Positions 1 to 12,181 of a stretch of 64,000 bases of DNA are shown piece by piece (the first letter of the stretch is position 1; each line of letters opens with the position of its first letter). The notes beneath the pieces are model-generated. The model ran no database searches and was not told where the DNA came from. It saw nothing but the letters and a program-made list of their open reading frames with translations. Origin of the DNA: Fragilaria crotonensis (Eukaryota; Bacillariophyta; Fragilariophyceae; Fragilariales; Fragilariaceae); contig JAKSYS010000065.1 in NCBI GenBank assembly GCA_022925895.1, forward strand, positions 83,188 to 147,187. The letters are read 5' to 3'. The translations under genes were made by a program, and so were the position numbers.

Positions 1-48
1 AGCGGCCGTGGCCGCGAGGATTATGCTATTCTAAAATAGAGACAATGT

Positions 49-171
49 TCAAACTGCAGGGCGAAAGAATGACGTAATGAGTGACTGGGTCTTTGTGCCG
101 TCCTTCGTGAGTTCTGCCGATGACTGTTTCACTTTGCGTAGCCAGCGTCGTCGGGTAGACGGAGGGCCATT
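49..171 (-). CDS. C-terminal end of LINE ORF2 protein, separated from the rest by the Copia insertion
   Basis: Read on the minus strand in the frame that crosses the 4 bp duplication (168-171 = 6700-6703), these 41 codons join ORF2 at 6701 without a frame change and end at TGA (51-49). The segment is basic and ends in a sequence matching the PCNA-interacting (PIP) box Q-x-x-[ILM]-x-x-F-F: QSLITSFF at 87-64, five codons before the stop. Upstream basic residues (RRRWLRK) could add nucleic-acid contacts. The frame continuity and the terminal motif are seen in the sequence; PCNA binding is inference from the motif. Confidence 0.75.
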   Translation of the reverse strand, partial: NGPPSTRRRWLRKVKQSSAELTKDGTKTQSLITSFFRPAV

Positions 172-389
172 TGTTGATATTACAAGCTACCGGTACTGTA
201 TCATTCAGGATGCTATGAATCATGTATCAAGTATCAAGTACCATTATACGGTACTACATCTGCACAGTACGACTCGGGATTGAAGGATGACTCCGAACAA
301 GGTAATGCTCACTTTTCTATGTTTTAGATAATTCATAACTGAATCAAGACATGCTTTCCTGCAAGGATGATCTACTTGTAGGATTAACA
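172..389 (+). repeat. 5' LTR of the Copia element
   Basis: 218 bp, TG...CA ends, identical at every position to 6482-6699 (constant offset 6310). It contains GTAC-rich motifs such as CGGTACTG. The flanking bases CATT (168-171) are the left target duplication. Copia elements normally make 5 bp duplications. Loss of one C at 6700 would convert CCATT to CATT, so a 5 bp CCATT duplication with an assembly error is possible. Confidence 0.95.
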
Positions 390-402
390 GTTTATCAGAC
401 CC
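390..402 (+). other. Possible primer-binding site of the Copia element
   Basis: The bases immediately after the 5' LTR (GTTTATCAGACCC) contain TATCAGA, which is shared with the initiator-tRNA-Met primer-binding site of many plant Copia elements (TGGTATCAGAG). The leading TGG is absent, so the match is partial. It is placed here mainly because of its position next to the LTR. Confidence 0.3.
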
Positions 403-808
403 AACGGCTCAATGACATGAATGGCGCCATCCGATCGGTAGTATGGAGATCACCGGTTGATCATTTCATCATGGCTAAGAATGGCCGCATGTGATGAAAC
501 GATGTTGAGCAGATTACGTCGGGAATTGATGAGAAATTGCGTAGGGAGTGTTCTCATACCCGAAAGACCGCAATACTACGATAGACGTGCCATACGGATA
601 AGTAAATGACCGTGGCACGGAACGAATCAGTCTCTCAAAGACCGATTCGCAACAAATCTCTAAATGTGATTAAGGCAAGTCATTATCCGATCGGCATAAA
701 TGTTGGCACTCTGAAGGCGTTGGTATTCCCGGTTTTTCACCCTTGTATACCCTTGCTTGTTTCTTTAGGAATTTTCACACAAGACCACACCGAACCGATA
801 TCTCGACC
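403..808 (+). other. Untranslated leader of the Copia element
   Basis: About 400 bp between the putative primer-binding site and the Gag start. I see no convincing reading frame here. It presumably holds the packaging signal and leader. Confidence 0.5.
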
Positions 809-2177
809 ATGAACGCTGCCCTCCAACGATGCGGCTTTAACGCCCCGACTGTCACGTGGTTGATTGCTCAGGGATTTGCAACCCCGAATGACTTGATGCT
901 CGCAACTGAGTCGGATCTCGACTCGATTGCCAGGAGTGTTGCTAGATCTGCACCGCGAGGAGCAGGCAACGTTACGATGCCATTCATCGCAGTGAAGAAC
1001 TTGAAAGGCTTCCGTTTCTGGGCGGATGAGCGCAAGCGGACCGGGTTCGAAGCGAACCCCGAAAGTTTCACAGCTGACAAGGTTCCTGAGTTCACGGCCA
1101 AGTGCCAAGAATACCAGGAACAGAAGGAGGCAGCAAAGACGAAGATGCATCCAAGCCTGACAGTCTTAAGAAGTTGGTCAACTGGGCATTGTGGAATGAG
1201 TCCTTCCAGAATTACCTTCGTCAAATCCTTAGTGCTGCGAAGATCCCACTCGTTTACCTCACCAGGGACGAAAGGGAAGCGCCAGAGAATGTTCTTGATC
1301 CAGCGGACTTTGGAAGTCCAATGGAGTACCTTATTGAAGCGACGGTACTCGAGGGACGACATTACGAATTGGATAACCCTCGATTCTATCGGGAATTGAA
1401 GACATTTGTCGTAAACGGAGAAGGGTGGTCATACATCAAGAAATTCGAGAGGTCGCAGGACGGTCGGAAGGCGTACTTGGCATTGAAGACGCAGTGTGAA
1501 GGCACCGCGTCCAAGATCACACGTAAGAACAAAGCCTACGCGTCGATCGCGAACGCGTCCTACAGTGGGTCGCGTCGCCAGTATAAATTCCAAGATTTTA
1601 TCAATGTCCACCAGACCGCTCACAATGAAATCCTTGATTGTGATCCAACCGAGGCCGTCCCCGAATCCAAGAAAGTTGCTGATTTTCTCAAGGAATTACC
1701 GATCCGAAATTGGAATCTGCCGTCTCAGTGGTGCTTGGCGATCCCAAGCTGCTGAACAATTTCCAGGCATGTCAGCAATACCTGTCGACGACCGTGGAAA
1801 ACAGGGCAACCCTCGAGAGAAGTAAGGAAAGGAACATTTCGGGCGTGAAGAGCGGTGAGAAGACGGATAAGACGGCGAAGGCAGGAAGTTGCCAAAGGGT
1901 TTTAAGTTAGAGAATAAATATTACCCGCCAAAGATCTTCCGACTTCTGAGCCAGGAGCAAAAAGACCAGCTTAAGGAGTGGGGAGACAAGAAAGGCAAGA
2001 GATCCGTGGCCGCTTTAAAGAAACAAATCAAGGAGGAGTTGAAGAACGAGATGAAGAAACTGGCAAAGAAACGACAATGATGGCGATGATGACCATGAGT
2101 CAAGCGCAGATGAAGCGGCCGGGAAGGAATTCGGTCGCGGCGCTCACAAGAAGAAGCAGAAGCTGGATAAGGCCTGA
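809..2177 (+). pseudogene. Copia Gag, frameshifted
   Basis: The Gag capsid region starts at ATG 809 (Met-Asn-Ala-Ala-Leu-Gln). The frame changes at about 1140, 1700, 1880 and 2060. The first three are repaired by restoring one base in a run: GG for G at AAAGACG, GGG for GG at AAGGAATT, AAA for AA at GGAAGTT. The restored frame continues to TGA at 2175-2177. The middle part is acidic/basic and predicted mainly helical; the C-terminal third is very Lys-rich, with clustered Asp and Gln. No CCHC zinc knuckle is visible. The breaks may be assembly errors rather than real inactivation. Confidence 0.7.
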
Positions 2178-2195
2178 CAATGCAGAACCGTTGCG

Positions 2196-5100
2196 ATGGT
2201 TTCGCGGGAGGTATACTCAGTGGATTACAATGCAATACACGGAGAGTGTCATCGTTCGGGTCGGTGCGAGATGGACTCTCACGCCGACACATGCGTGGCA
2301 GGAAGTAATTGCGTGGTTCTCGAGTATACCGGGAGATCAGCTGAGGTCGAGGCTTATTCGCCTGATTACCCGTCGAAGCAGATTCCTATCGCAACGGTTG
2401 CAACGGCCTACGATTGTCCGACTTCCGGGGCCACGTATGTGATAATCATTAACGAAGCTCTTTACTTCGGAGACTCCTTACCATTTTCGTTACTTTCCCC
2501 CTAACCAGCTCCGGGACAACGATGTCCACGTCGACGAACGACACAGGCAACATGCACCTGACTCGATATTCGGTATTCTCGTTCCGTCCGAACCCCTACG
2601 AATCCCTTTTACCCTCGAAGGAGTTGTTGCCGGCTTTGATTCGAGACCCCCAACCCAAGACGAGCTTGATAATACTGCCCTGCATGTCGAACTCACCTCC
2701 GACGTTGAGTGGATTCCCCCACACCTTCGCGCTCTCGCTCGCGGAGGAGGATGTGTTGGACTCCGAAGACGAAGAGGAGATTACGAACTTGCGAGCAAGG
2801 CGCTTGAAGGTCCTACACTCCAAGGCAACGAAACAGAAGATCAAGAGTTGCATGCAGGTTCTTGCAGCGAGCCAGTTCCCCTTCGAAATGCAAATCGCAA
2901 ACGAAGTAAATCTGCTGAATCAGACCGACCCGATACTGCGAAGGGTCGCAGCACTTACGACGACAGCGGATGCGAGCTCGGAGGAGATTGGCATTGCGGC
3001 GATACGAACTGGAGATGTGACTTCCGATGTAACCCCAGAAAATGTGGCACGACGCTGGATGGTTGGATTAGAGACGGCAAAGAACTCCTTGAAGGTGACC
3101 ACAACAAGGAATCCGGTCGATACCGAATCCAGCGACGCGACGTTTTAAAACTCAGATGGCACATCTGCGCTATCAAGGTTGAGGGGATGTTTTACGCCGA
3201 CATAATGGAACCGAAGATCAAATCAATTGATTCGCAACGATATGCTCACATTATTGGGAATGGCCGGGGATACACGAAGGCTTACCCGATGGAGCGTAAG
3301 AACGAGTCAATCTATGCGCTAGATGATTTTGTCAAGAAAGTGGAATTCCAGAAGTATTGTTGTGCGATAACGACGCCACAATGGAAGGATGGGGCGAGTG
3401 GAAGAAGAGGATCCGAAGTATTCAATTGATCCGAAGTACACGGAACCCTATTCACCGTTTCAGAACAAGGCTGAATTGGACATCAGAGAGTTGAAGAGGA
3501 TGATCCGAAGATTCCAAGACAAGACGCGATCACCAAGAAGACTCTGGAATTATCTCGTCAACCTTTGCGCAAGGATCAGATCCTTCGTTGCGGGACACAT
3601 CCGGATCTACAAGGACGCTCTGCCTTCGAACAGGTCCATGGGTGGACACCAGATATTTCGCTCTACGTTATGCATGGTTGGTACGAAGTTATTTCTTACC
3701 TCGACAATGACAACGAGCGGAAGTTGGCATGCTGGTTAGGGCCAGCAGAAGATTATGGTGGCGGGGACGCAGCGTTCCTGTTACCGAAGTCGGCAAAGCC
3801 AATCGTGAGGAGCACGTTCTGGGCCCTAACACCTGATGAACGTGCAGATCGAAGGGAGGAGATCGCGGAATTGTTGGAATCGATAGAAGAGAAGATAGGG
3901 ATAAGCGGACAAACGAGGAGGTGGCGGAAGAGCTTGGTGAAAATCAGTTTCCCTGGTTGACATCTTCGGGGACTTGAATGACGCAACGGAGGACGGAGGA
4001 GAATTCCGACGCTCCGACGCTGATGATTATACCCCGGAGGCTTTTGATCAGTACTTAACTGCTGAGATAGTAACCGACCGCGGCGGAGATATCCTTCGCG
4101 GCACCGTGAAAAGCCGAAAAAGATCATGACGGAAAGCCAATTGGATCGTCAAACCCAAATCCTTTATTGGATTCCCGCGAATACCTTGTGTGTTTCGAGG
4201 ACGGGACGGAGGAGACATACACTGCGAATCTAATTGCTGAGTGTTTATACTCGCAAATAGATGACGATGGTCGACGCTTGCAAGTGATGCAGGAGATCGT
4301 TGACCACGAAAAGAGTCATAGTGCGCTACGAGAGGACGAGGCGTACTACTCTACCAAGACTGGACCGAAACCAAAGAGAACGACAAAGGGCTGGCGCCTA
4401 TTAGTCGAATGGAAAGACGGTTCCAGTACTTGGGTACCGCTGGCAGATTTAAAGGACTCTTACCCAGTTCAAGTTGCCGACTACGCCGTTACAAACAACC
4501 TGTCAAACGAACCAGCGTTCCGATGGTGGGTTCCATTTGTACTCAAGAAACGAGAAAGGATTCTAAAAAAGGTCAAGTCGAAATATTGGTCGGTTTCACA
4601 CAAATACGGATTAGAACTCCCGAAAAGTGTCGCCCATGCGTTAGCGATCGACAAGAGAACGGGAACGGATTTCTGGACGAAGGCGATCGAAAAGAGATTC
4701 GGCGTTTTCCTGCATTCGAGTTTATCGAAGACGACGACACAAAAGTTCCACCTGGGTACGAGTTCGTTGATACATATTTTGTCTTCGACATCAAAATGGA
4801 CCTTACTAGAAAGGCCAGATTGGTAGCGCGAGGCAATATGACCGAGGCAACGAAGGAACAAACGTTTGCGTCTGTCGTGAGCAGAGATACGGTGAGACTC
4901 TTCTTCCTCTTGGCCGCTCTCAACGATTTAGACCTCTTGTCGTGTGATATTCAAAATGCTTACCTGGCGGCACCGAATAAGGAAAAGGTGTGGACTAAGT
5001 TTACTGATCAATTAGGACCTGAGTACAATGGTAAAAGAGCTATAATCGCGAAAGCTCTCTATGGCTTAAGATCGAGCGGAAGATCGTTTCGCGACTACTT

Positions 5101-6298
5101 GGCTAAGAATTTAAGGGAACTGGGCTTCGCGTCGTCGAAAGCTGACCCTGATCTGTGGATGAAAGCGGCGGTCAAACCGAACGGGGACAAAGTCTACGAG
5201 TACGTCATATCGTACGTGGACGACTTGATTTTTCAAGGAATAGATCCGGAGGGCTTTATGGATGCCCTGGGACAGCGTTTTACCTTGAAGCCCGGGAGCA
5301 TTAAAGAACCAGATACTTATTTGGGCGTTGACATAAAGAAATTCCGTATCCCAGATTCTGACGAGCCCGATAAGGTGCGGTGGGCGTTCGAGTCAACTTC
5401 ATACGTGAAGAAGGCGATCGCCGACCTGGAAAAGGAACTTGAAGATGCCGATCTCAGACTGTTGCCAAATGCAAAGACTCCGCTGGCAAGTGGATACCGG
5501 CCTGAGTTAGACCTTTCAGCGGAGTTGGGGGCAAACAATTGAACTACTATCAAGGTTTGATTGGCGTCCTCAGATGGATTTGCGAAATTGGGAGGATTGA
5601 TGTTTTGATGCCGGTGTCGTTAATGTCGCGGTACTTGGTATCGGCACGACAAGGACATTTAGAACAAGTCTTCCATATTTTTGCATACTTAAAGCATCAT
5701 CCGAGATCGACAATGGTGTTCGACGATACGATCCCGACATTCCGAGGTGAGCGATTCGTCAAATGTGACTGGTCGAGTTCTACCCCGACGCAGCCGAAGC
5801 AATACCCGAAAACATGCCGACGCCACGTGGAAAGGATGTCACAATGTCATGTTTCGTGGATGCTGACCACGCAGGGTGTAGAGAGACAAGGAGGTCACAT
5901 TCAGGGATCTTAATATTCGTTAATCGAGCGCCGATACTTTGGTTTTCCAAGAGGCAGAATACGGTCGAGGCGTCTACGTATGGTTCAGAGTTACTTGCAA
6001 TGCGACTATCGATTGAGATGATAGAGGGACTACGTTACAAACTGCGGATGATGGGTGTTCCGCTAACCGAGGAATGCTCCGTGTTTTGTGATAATTCGGC
6101 AGTTGTGACTAATTCCCGACCTGAATCGACACTCAAGAAGAAGCACGCTGCAATTAACTTTCACCGCGTACGCGAAGCGATTGCTGCCGGGACCATCAGG
6201 GTGGCAAAGAAAACACACAGACGAACTTGGCAGATATCTTGACAAAGTTAATGCCAGGACCGAAGATGAAGGAGTTGTTGCATAACATACTCTGGTAA
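2196..6298 (+). pseudogene. Copia Pol polyprotein (protease, integrase, RT, RNase H), frameshifted
   Basis: The aspartic protease has DSHADTC near 2274-2294, with the D-T/S-C version of the D-S/T-G triad seen in diatom Copia elements. Integrase spans about 2950-3960: N-terminal region, core beginning FYADIMEP with the first Asp at 3199, and the conserved PYSPFQNKAE...ELKR block near 3450-3500 carrying the catalytic Glu. A linker at 4167-4560 holds a chromodomain-like stretch (LVEWKDGSSTWVPL). Reverse transcriptase spans about 4740-5400, with RARLVARG, the Asp of CDIQNAY and the YVDD box at 5213-5224. RNase H covers about 5830-6298 (TYGSELLAMR, CDNSAV, LADILTK), ending LHNILW at TAA 6296-6298. 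At least nine frame changes break it. Confidence 0.85.
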
Positions 6299-6481
6299 TC
6301 GACGACCAACACCCGGGGACACGAATTGGGTAGTCGCGATATAATGGTAACTGTCCATCGAAAACAGTAGGTGACCGTCGCAGGGTTATATATGTTAACG
6401 ACGTAGCCGGGGCCTCTGTCGATCGGTTCAGGAAGTGTGATTCGCCTCTGATTCAGGAACTTAATTCAGAGTCGCGGGGAC

Positions 6482-6699
6482 TGTTGATATTACAAGCTAC
6501 CGGTACTGTATCATTCAGGATGCTATGAATCATGTATCAAGTATCAAGTACCATTATACGGTACTACATCTGCACAGTACGACTCGGGATTGAAGGATGA
6601 CTCCGAACAAGGTAATGCTCACTTTTCTATGTTTTAGATAATTCATAACTGAATCAAGACATGCTTTCCTGCAAGGATGATCTACTTGTAGGATTAACA
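6482..6699 (+). repeat. 3' LTR of the Copia element
   Basis: Exact copy of 172-389. It is preceded by a weak purine-rich tract (AGAGTCGCGGGGAC, about 6468-6481), which is the likely polypurine tract position, and followed by CATT (6700-6703), the right target duplication. Confidence 0.95.
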
Positions 6700-9600
6700 C
6701 ATTCAATAATTTGGATAGAGGGCGCTGACAGTAGTGCTGATCTCCGAGACGAAGAAGGTGTGGTCGAGAGTGGTAGTACTGGATCTCGAGTGCTTCCGCT
6801 GACGGATTCGCATGTGGAGATGAGGCCTGATGAAGACAACCATTTCGTGCGAGCCAAAGGCGGCGAACGTGTGTGCTAAGTGCAGACATGATTTGCATCA
6901 TGCGAGATTCACCGTTTCGGACATCCTTATGCGGGCGATGCATATCCAACTGAGCCAAGTTAGCCCAATCCCGGGTGAGATAGCCTTTAACAGCCGATTG
7001 CCATCCGATCTGCTGTTGAGAAGACAAAGCAGCGACAATTAGGGGTTGAAGATGGGACGGGTACTGGTGAATATCCGGGGAGAATGGAAGATCTGATGTA
7101 AGCGTGTGGCGTATACCATCAGCGATGAGGAACCGGATGGGATGAGTATCGGATGTGAGGATCTCCGATCGAAGAGCGACGAGACTTGTGGTGAAGGCTG
7201 GGTTGGAAGGACATCGAAGAAAATGGTGATGAGTCTCCTCGGATATTTTACAGCATGGACACCGCTGTAGAGAGTCATCTTTGATGACGGATTCGCGAAG
7301 ACGTTGAACTCCGAGTGGAAGCACTTCATGAATGAATTTGAAGTGTTGGATCCGAAGTGAGGGACGGAGCCGACGAAAATGTTTCCCAAACGTGTAGAAA
7401 TCGACTAACTCCCAAACATCTGCGTCCCATCGTTCTGTCTTCTGGATTTCGGCGCGCTGGTGGTATCCATTTACATGGAAACGGATGTTGTCATCGTACT
7501 GGCCAGTGACCGGTGTGCCGTTGATAAACAGAGTGCTGCCAATGTCCGGGCGGTGATCCACCATGGGTCGGCAACGAAGTCTCCCATGTTCCCTGTATCG
7601 GGTTGCAAGGAAATCCGCATCAATATTGAGACGTGCCGCGAGGGGGAGTGCGTTATAGGCGATCGAATCATCTTGATGAGCCTTAATCCAAACAGGTCGA
7701 AAGGGACGCCGGAGTACTCTGAGAGAGGAAGAAATGATGGATAAGAGATCAGCGTCAGAAGGCATACGAATGGAGCGACGCCGACCGCAATACTTCCGGA
7801 AGCGACTGATAGCAGATCTGCTATCTGAGTACCACTTGAAGGAACAGCGGTGTTTCAGACCCCAGAGATGTTGCAATGAGGACAAGAAAAGCAGAGCTGA
7901 TGCGCATCCACCGAGTTCACTTCGTGTGGAAGAGTTAGTGTCGAACGGACCGTCCACCGGGCCCGAGCATGTAAACAGGACATGTTTACCAGTACTGAGG
8001 GTCCAGCCGTGGGTTGCAGAAGTTTCGCTGAGGCCACCGTCGGATGCAAGATGCAGTCGCGCCTTCGATCGAAAAGCGCGCCATACTTGAAGGTCAGTTG
8101 CCAGTTGTTGGAGTCCGTCAAGAAGGCGTCGCTCGGTCCTGGATTGAAGTGATGCGATATAGGACTGTATGTCCGGAAATGAATGTGGCAATGCAGTTGG
8201 GACAGCAGGTCGCGATATCGGTGAGATGGGAGGTGTTTTCCAGTAGGGGGTGTATCGGAGGTAGGAGGATCGTATAAAACGTTTCCACAGCCGCAGTTGG
8301 GCCTTCGAAGGCGGCGCCTGACGAGGCCATGTCGGTGACGACTTGAAGTTTATCGGGCGATGGCCATCCAGGAAACAGAGCAGAATACAATTCGGTCGGT
8401 TCGGATCACACATGTCGGCCAGAGTTGCAACTTGTAGCCACATACGAACCAGGTTCAAATCAGATTGCTGCAGAGGTGTATACCGTTGCAAGTGTTCCGA
8501 TTGCATTATATATGCATCCGTCGGACCATGAAGTTTGTCCATGTGAAGGTCGGAAATTTGTAAGTGCATCTTATTGTTGCCGAGGAACTGACGCACCGAG
8601 AGAATCCATGACGGCGTGAGATAGGGGATAAAATGGTTTGGTTTCTCCAAAAGGTGAAAACCGACTCCTGCTTCTCGTTGCGAGTATTCCAGGTTCAGAG
8701 TCACAATCAAGAGAATTGGGAAGGAATTTTAGCGTTTCGAAACCAAAGGTCATACAGACCTAAACCTCCAAGTTCCAGGGGTCCGTATCGTAAGGCCGTC
8801 GATATCGTGCTTCGAATGTGGAGTCGTTGAAGGATTACTCTGCTGATTTTGGATTGGACTTTTGACAGTTCCTCCTCGTCTGTAGCTAGTGCGGCGAGAC
8901 TGTAACGCATGGATGGTACATAGATTGATCGGTGGAAGATTTCGATGTCTGTTTCGGTCAGACGCGGGGAGCGCAATCTTGTAGCGAAAGTGTCTGCTTT
9001 AGCCTTGAGTGATGCCAGGTGGTCTGTGAAGTCACCCATAGGATTTAGTAGAACACCGAGCATTCGGATTGACTCTGTCGGCGAGGTTCGTTTGATAGCA
9101 TGCCGAGTAGCCGACTGTCCCTGGGTCAAAGAGACTGAGGAGTCTGAAGGTAGCATCTTACGAATGATCGGACGCCCGTGTTGCCAATCCCATTGTAACA
9201 CGAAGTAGGTGCATTTCTTGAGATTAAGCTTACCTCCGGACAGAGAAAGAAGTTTCTCCCATGATTGTGCAACAAATTCGAGGCGGGCAATAAGTTCGTC
9301 GTACGATGTGTTATCGTCGCTAGAAGTGAAACCCACAGATGTATCGTCCACGAAAGCGTCCGACGACCGGGAATGAGAGCGACCACCATCAATTGGTTCA
9401 AAGTGCATTCGATGTGGAACGATACGATCAAATGTGTGGAGCAGGAGAACAACGAAAGAGAGCCAAACAGCTGGAGAAGCGCCACTCCCTTGGCCAGTAC
9501 CAAACAACGGCGCAAACGGAGTGCCTGAATAGTTCGATTCCGATACCCCGTATGCTGTTTTGACGGTGTACTTCATGAATTGTAAAGCATCTGCATGGAG

Positions 9601-12181
9601 GCGAACCGCGTTCTTTGGCATGCCGCACCGGCGCGCTGCCAACATGCCTAGTGCGACGATTATTCGGTCATAGCAGGCCGAAGCATCATTGTCAAAGCGG
9701 GCCATGTCGTGACGAAGTATACGACATAGATCTGTGGTGAGTTGGATAAGCATGATGGGGTCCATAGCAGTCCGTCGAGGGATCGATCCGTGTTGGGAGT
9801 CGTGAAGAAGATCCAGCGCACACGCATGGCGGACGAGGCGATGTCCCCATTGGAGTTTCAGAAAGAAATTGAAATCTGCTTCGAAGAGATGAACGATACG
9901 TAGCCGATGGATGCACGGTTTCCCTGCATCCTTTTCAATCATAACATTCGTTGCATGACACCAACGTGGTATTGCGATGCCTCTGGCGACTGCAATATTC
10001 ATAAAGTATACAAAACACTTCAATAAGACGGAATCCTGGATTAATGCCCTGTAATGTCCGAGGTGGCGACCACTGGGAGATGTGGACGTTTGCTCTTTCC
10101 AACCTCGAAAACCGCGAAGAACATCGTCAGGTGAAATCTCTGTGGGAATGTCTCCTTTGATTGTGACATGCGAAGGAATAACAAACGACGCCAAGAATTC
10201 CCTTAGATAGTTGTCTGAACCATACCAGTGACTTGGAATGATACCCGATAGAAGGTCTTCTGATTCTTTGGACAGGCTGGTAAATGTCAAAGCATCATGT
10301 ATAATGCCGTGACCGCATGGAGATTCGGATGCAGCACGGAACGATTCCTTGTTGTACTGTAGTATGTGTTGCTCCAGTTTGGGGCGAGTGAATACTGTCT
10401 CCCAAGGAATGTCGTTGGTCGATTGAGTGATGTCGTAGGCAGATTATTCCGAGTCAGTTGCCATACAAGTGGGTGGACCAGAATCTTTGAAAGGCTAGAG
10501 CGCTCCTCGGGTTTTACAATACGCCGAATGTGACCAAAAGTACTTCTTGTTGTCTCTCCAGAAATAGTATTCATCACAATGCGTGCCTGTTGTTGTGACG
10601 TAGCCTTTGTCGCAGGATTGTTGTCCGATCTGTACGTGTCGAGAAGATCTTCGTAGCACTGAAGACGTAGAGGAGTTGCTCGTTTCTGTAAATGACGGAA
10701 ATGGTTGCTGGCCTTGGTGAGTTCAGAACGAACTTGATCGACTGAAAGGGAACTCCGAGGAAAGGCTGGGTGAAGTTCGGATCACATCGTTGAACTTGAC
10801 TTTGCCAGCGAACGAAAGTAGAATGGAAATTTTTGTCTCCAAGGATCTCCCGAAAACGTAGAAGCCAGTACCTGCAAAGAATTGCACTGTTTCGAAGTGC
10901 TGGGGACCATGCGTATTTTCGGATTGGTCGTCGCAGGAGACGTTCGCTGAATTCCATAGATCGGCCTTGATCATTGTCCCACTTGATGAGTTCCGTTCGA
11001 ACTTCTTCTCGTGACATCTGTCGGTGCCGTTGATACAAATCTTCTATTCGTTCGATCATACGATGTTGCTTATAATAAACTAGCATAGCTGAGATGTATT
11101 TCGCTACGAGTTCCGGATTGCCCGTGTAGAGATCCCGTGACGTCGAAGGTGCAATCTGTGACCACGAAACAGTCGCTATGAAATCCGGAGAGATATCGAT
11201 GTAGAGGCTGCGATTTTCAGATTGGGGGCCTTCCGTGTATGCGAGTGTCCCGCTGCGAATAACCAGCCGTTTAGCGTCGTCGCATCCAAAGATAAAGTCA
11301 ATTCGCCGATCATGAGAGCCGATATAGGTCGATGGTGCTGGATCCGTGGAGTGAAGGTCATTAAGACCGCAGGATAGAACGAACTCAGAGAAACCACGGT
11401 CCTCGATAGTCGAATTTGCGTCTAACATAAGGATGACGAGGTGCCCCAGCTCCTGGAGCCTCATTACCGATTGTTGAAGATCGCTGAGAAATTGCCGACG
11501 AGGATTAACGGATGTTCCTGTCCGTTCACGGAAGAATTCGTATTCACGTAGGAATGAACTGCCAAGAGGCGCGCTCTGTGGAGATCCTTGACAAACTCGG
11601 TAGGCCGTGATAATGGAAAGTTTCCTTGATTGGGTGCCTTCCAGTGTCACACCGCTCCACCGGCCGAGTCCAGTGGGATCAATAATATTGGGACCAGCAA
11701 CGCGAGACGATAAAGCGCCAAAAACAGCCATAACGTTGCCTCCTGATTGGAAACTTTCCTTTAGAGGACAAGGATCGATTTCCGGGGATGCGGAGCCGAA
11801 AATGATTTTCGATTGACGATGAAAACGTTGAGTAGCTGATCGAAAATCCGATGACAGATGGTGATGGGCCAAACACGTGTTGGTCTCGGTAAGGCCCATG
11901 ATGTCGACCGATAGACCATGGAGACATTGATGGTAGTAACGATAGTCCTCGAGGGTGGAAGAATGAGTAAGTCCTTTAACATTTTGAAACAGTAGGCGAA
12001 GTGAGCCGTTCGTTTTGTGGTGGACGGATTCTCCATAGGAGACAGACGGGAATTGGTCGATGGGAGATGAGCGAGTTTTTCGTCCGGGACGATGGGATGG
12101 AATCATGAGAAGGCGAGATGCAGGAAGAGGAGTAGTGAGAGGGTCAGACTGGTGCCGGTGGTGCGTCCGAGATGAGAACAT
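6700..12181 (-). CDS. LINE ORF2 protein: AP endonuclease, reverse transcriptase, RNase H (N-terminal and central part)
   Basis: ATG at 12181-12179 overlaps the ORF1 stop as TAATG. The APE-type endonuclease covers about 12000-11150: FQNVKG near 11990, the Glu of GLTETNT near 11885, DANS near 11420, and SHDRRIDFIFG near 11300. The final SDH-type motif reads SEN near 11210, so the catalytic His is missing. RT covers about 10000-8950, with RFDND...CYDRI near 9690 and an FVDD active-site box near 9345. RNase H follows (ASDGG near 8047, SSTRSELGG, YSDSRSA, KAHQDD), then a CPCC...HHHFLRC cluster at 7270-7205. The frame breaks at about 10745, 10440 and 8725; each is repaired by one added base (T, C, C). 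The protein continues in 171-49. Confidence 0.85.

Larger units (their letters stand above)
172..6699 (+). mobile_element. Ty1/Copia LTR retrotransposon (diatom CoDi-like)
   Basis: A 6528 bp element bounded by two identical 218 bp LTRs (172-389 and 6482-6699), each beginning TGTTG and ending AACA. It is flanked by the 4 bp repeat CATT (168-171, 6700-6703). Domain order is Gag, protease, integrase, chromodomain-like linker, reverse transcriptase, RNase H; integrase before RT defines Ty1/Copia. Identical LTRs indicate recent insertion. The coding region is nevertheless broken by about a dozen single-base frameshifts. It interrupts LINE ORF2 in the opposite orientation. Confidence 0.93.

Noticed and set aside
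8707-10577. Three 4-nt stop/start overlaps (TTGA, TTGA, GTGA) between consecutive minus-strand reading frames, resembling a translationally coupled operon.
   Set aside because: None of the starts is ATG, and in each case the meaningful protein frame continues upstream of the apparent start. One restored base (T near 10745, C near 10440, C near 8725) joins the frames into one ORF2.
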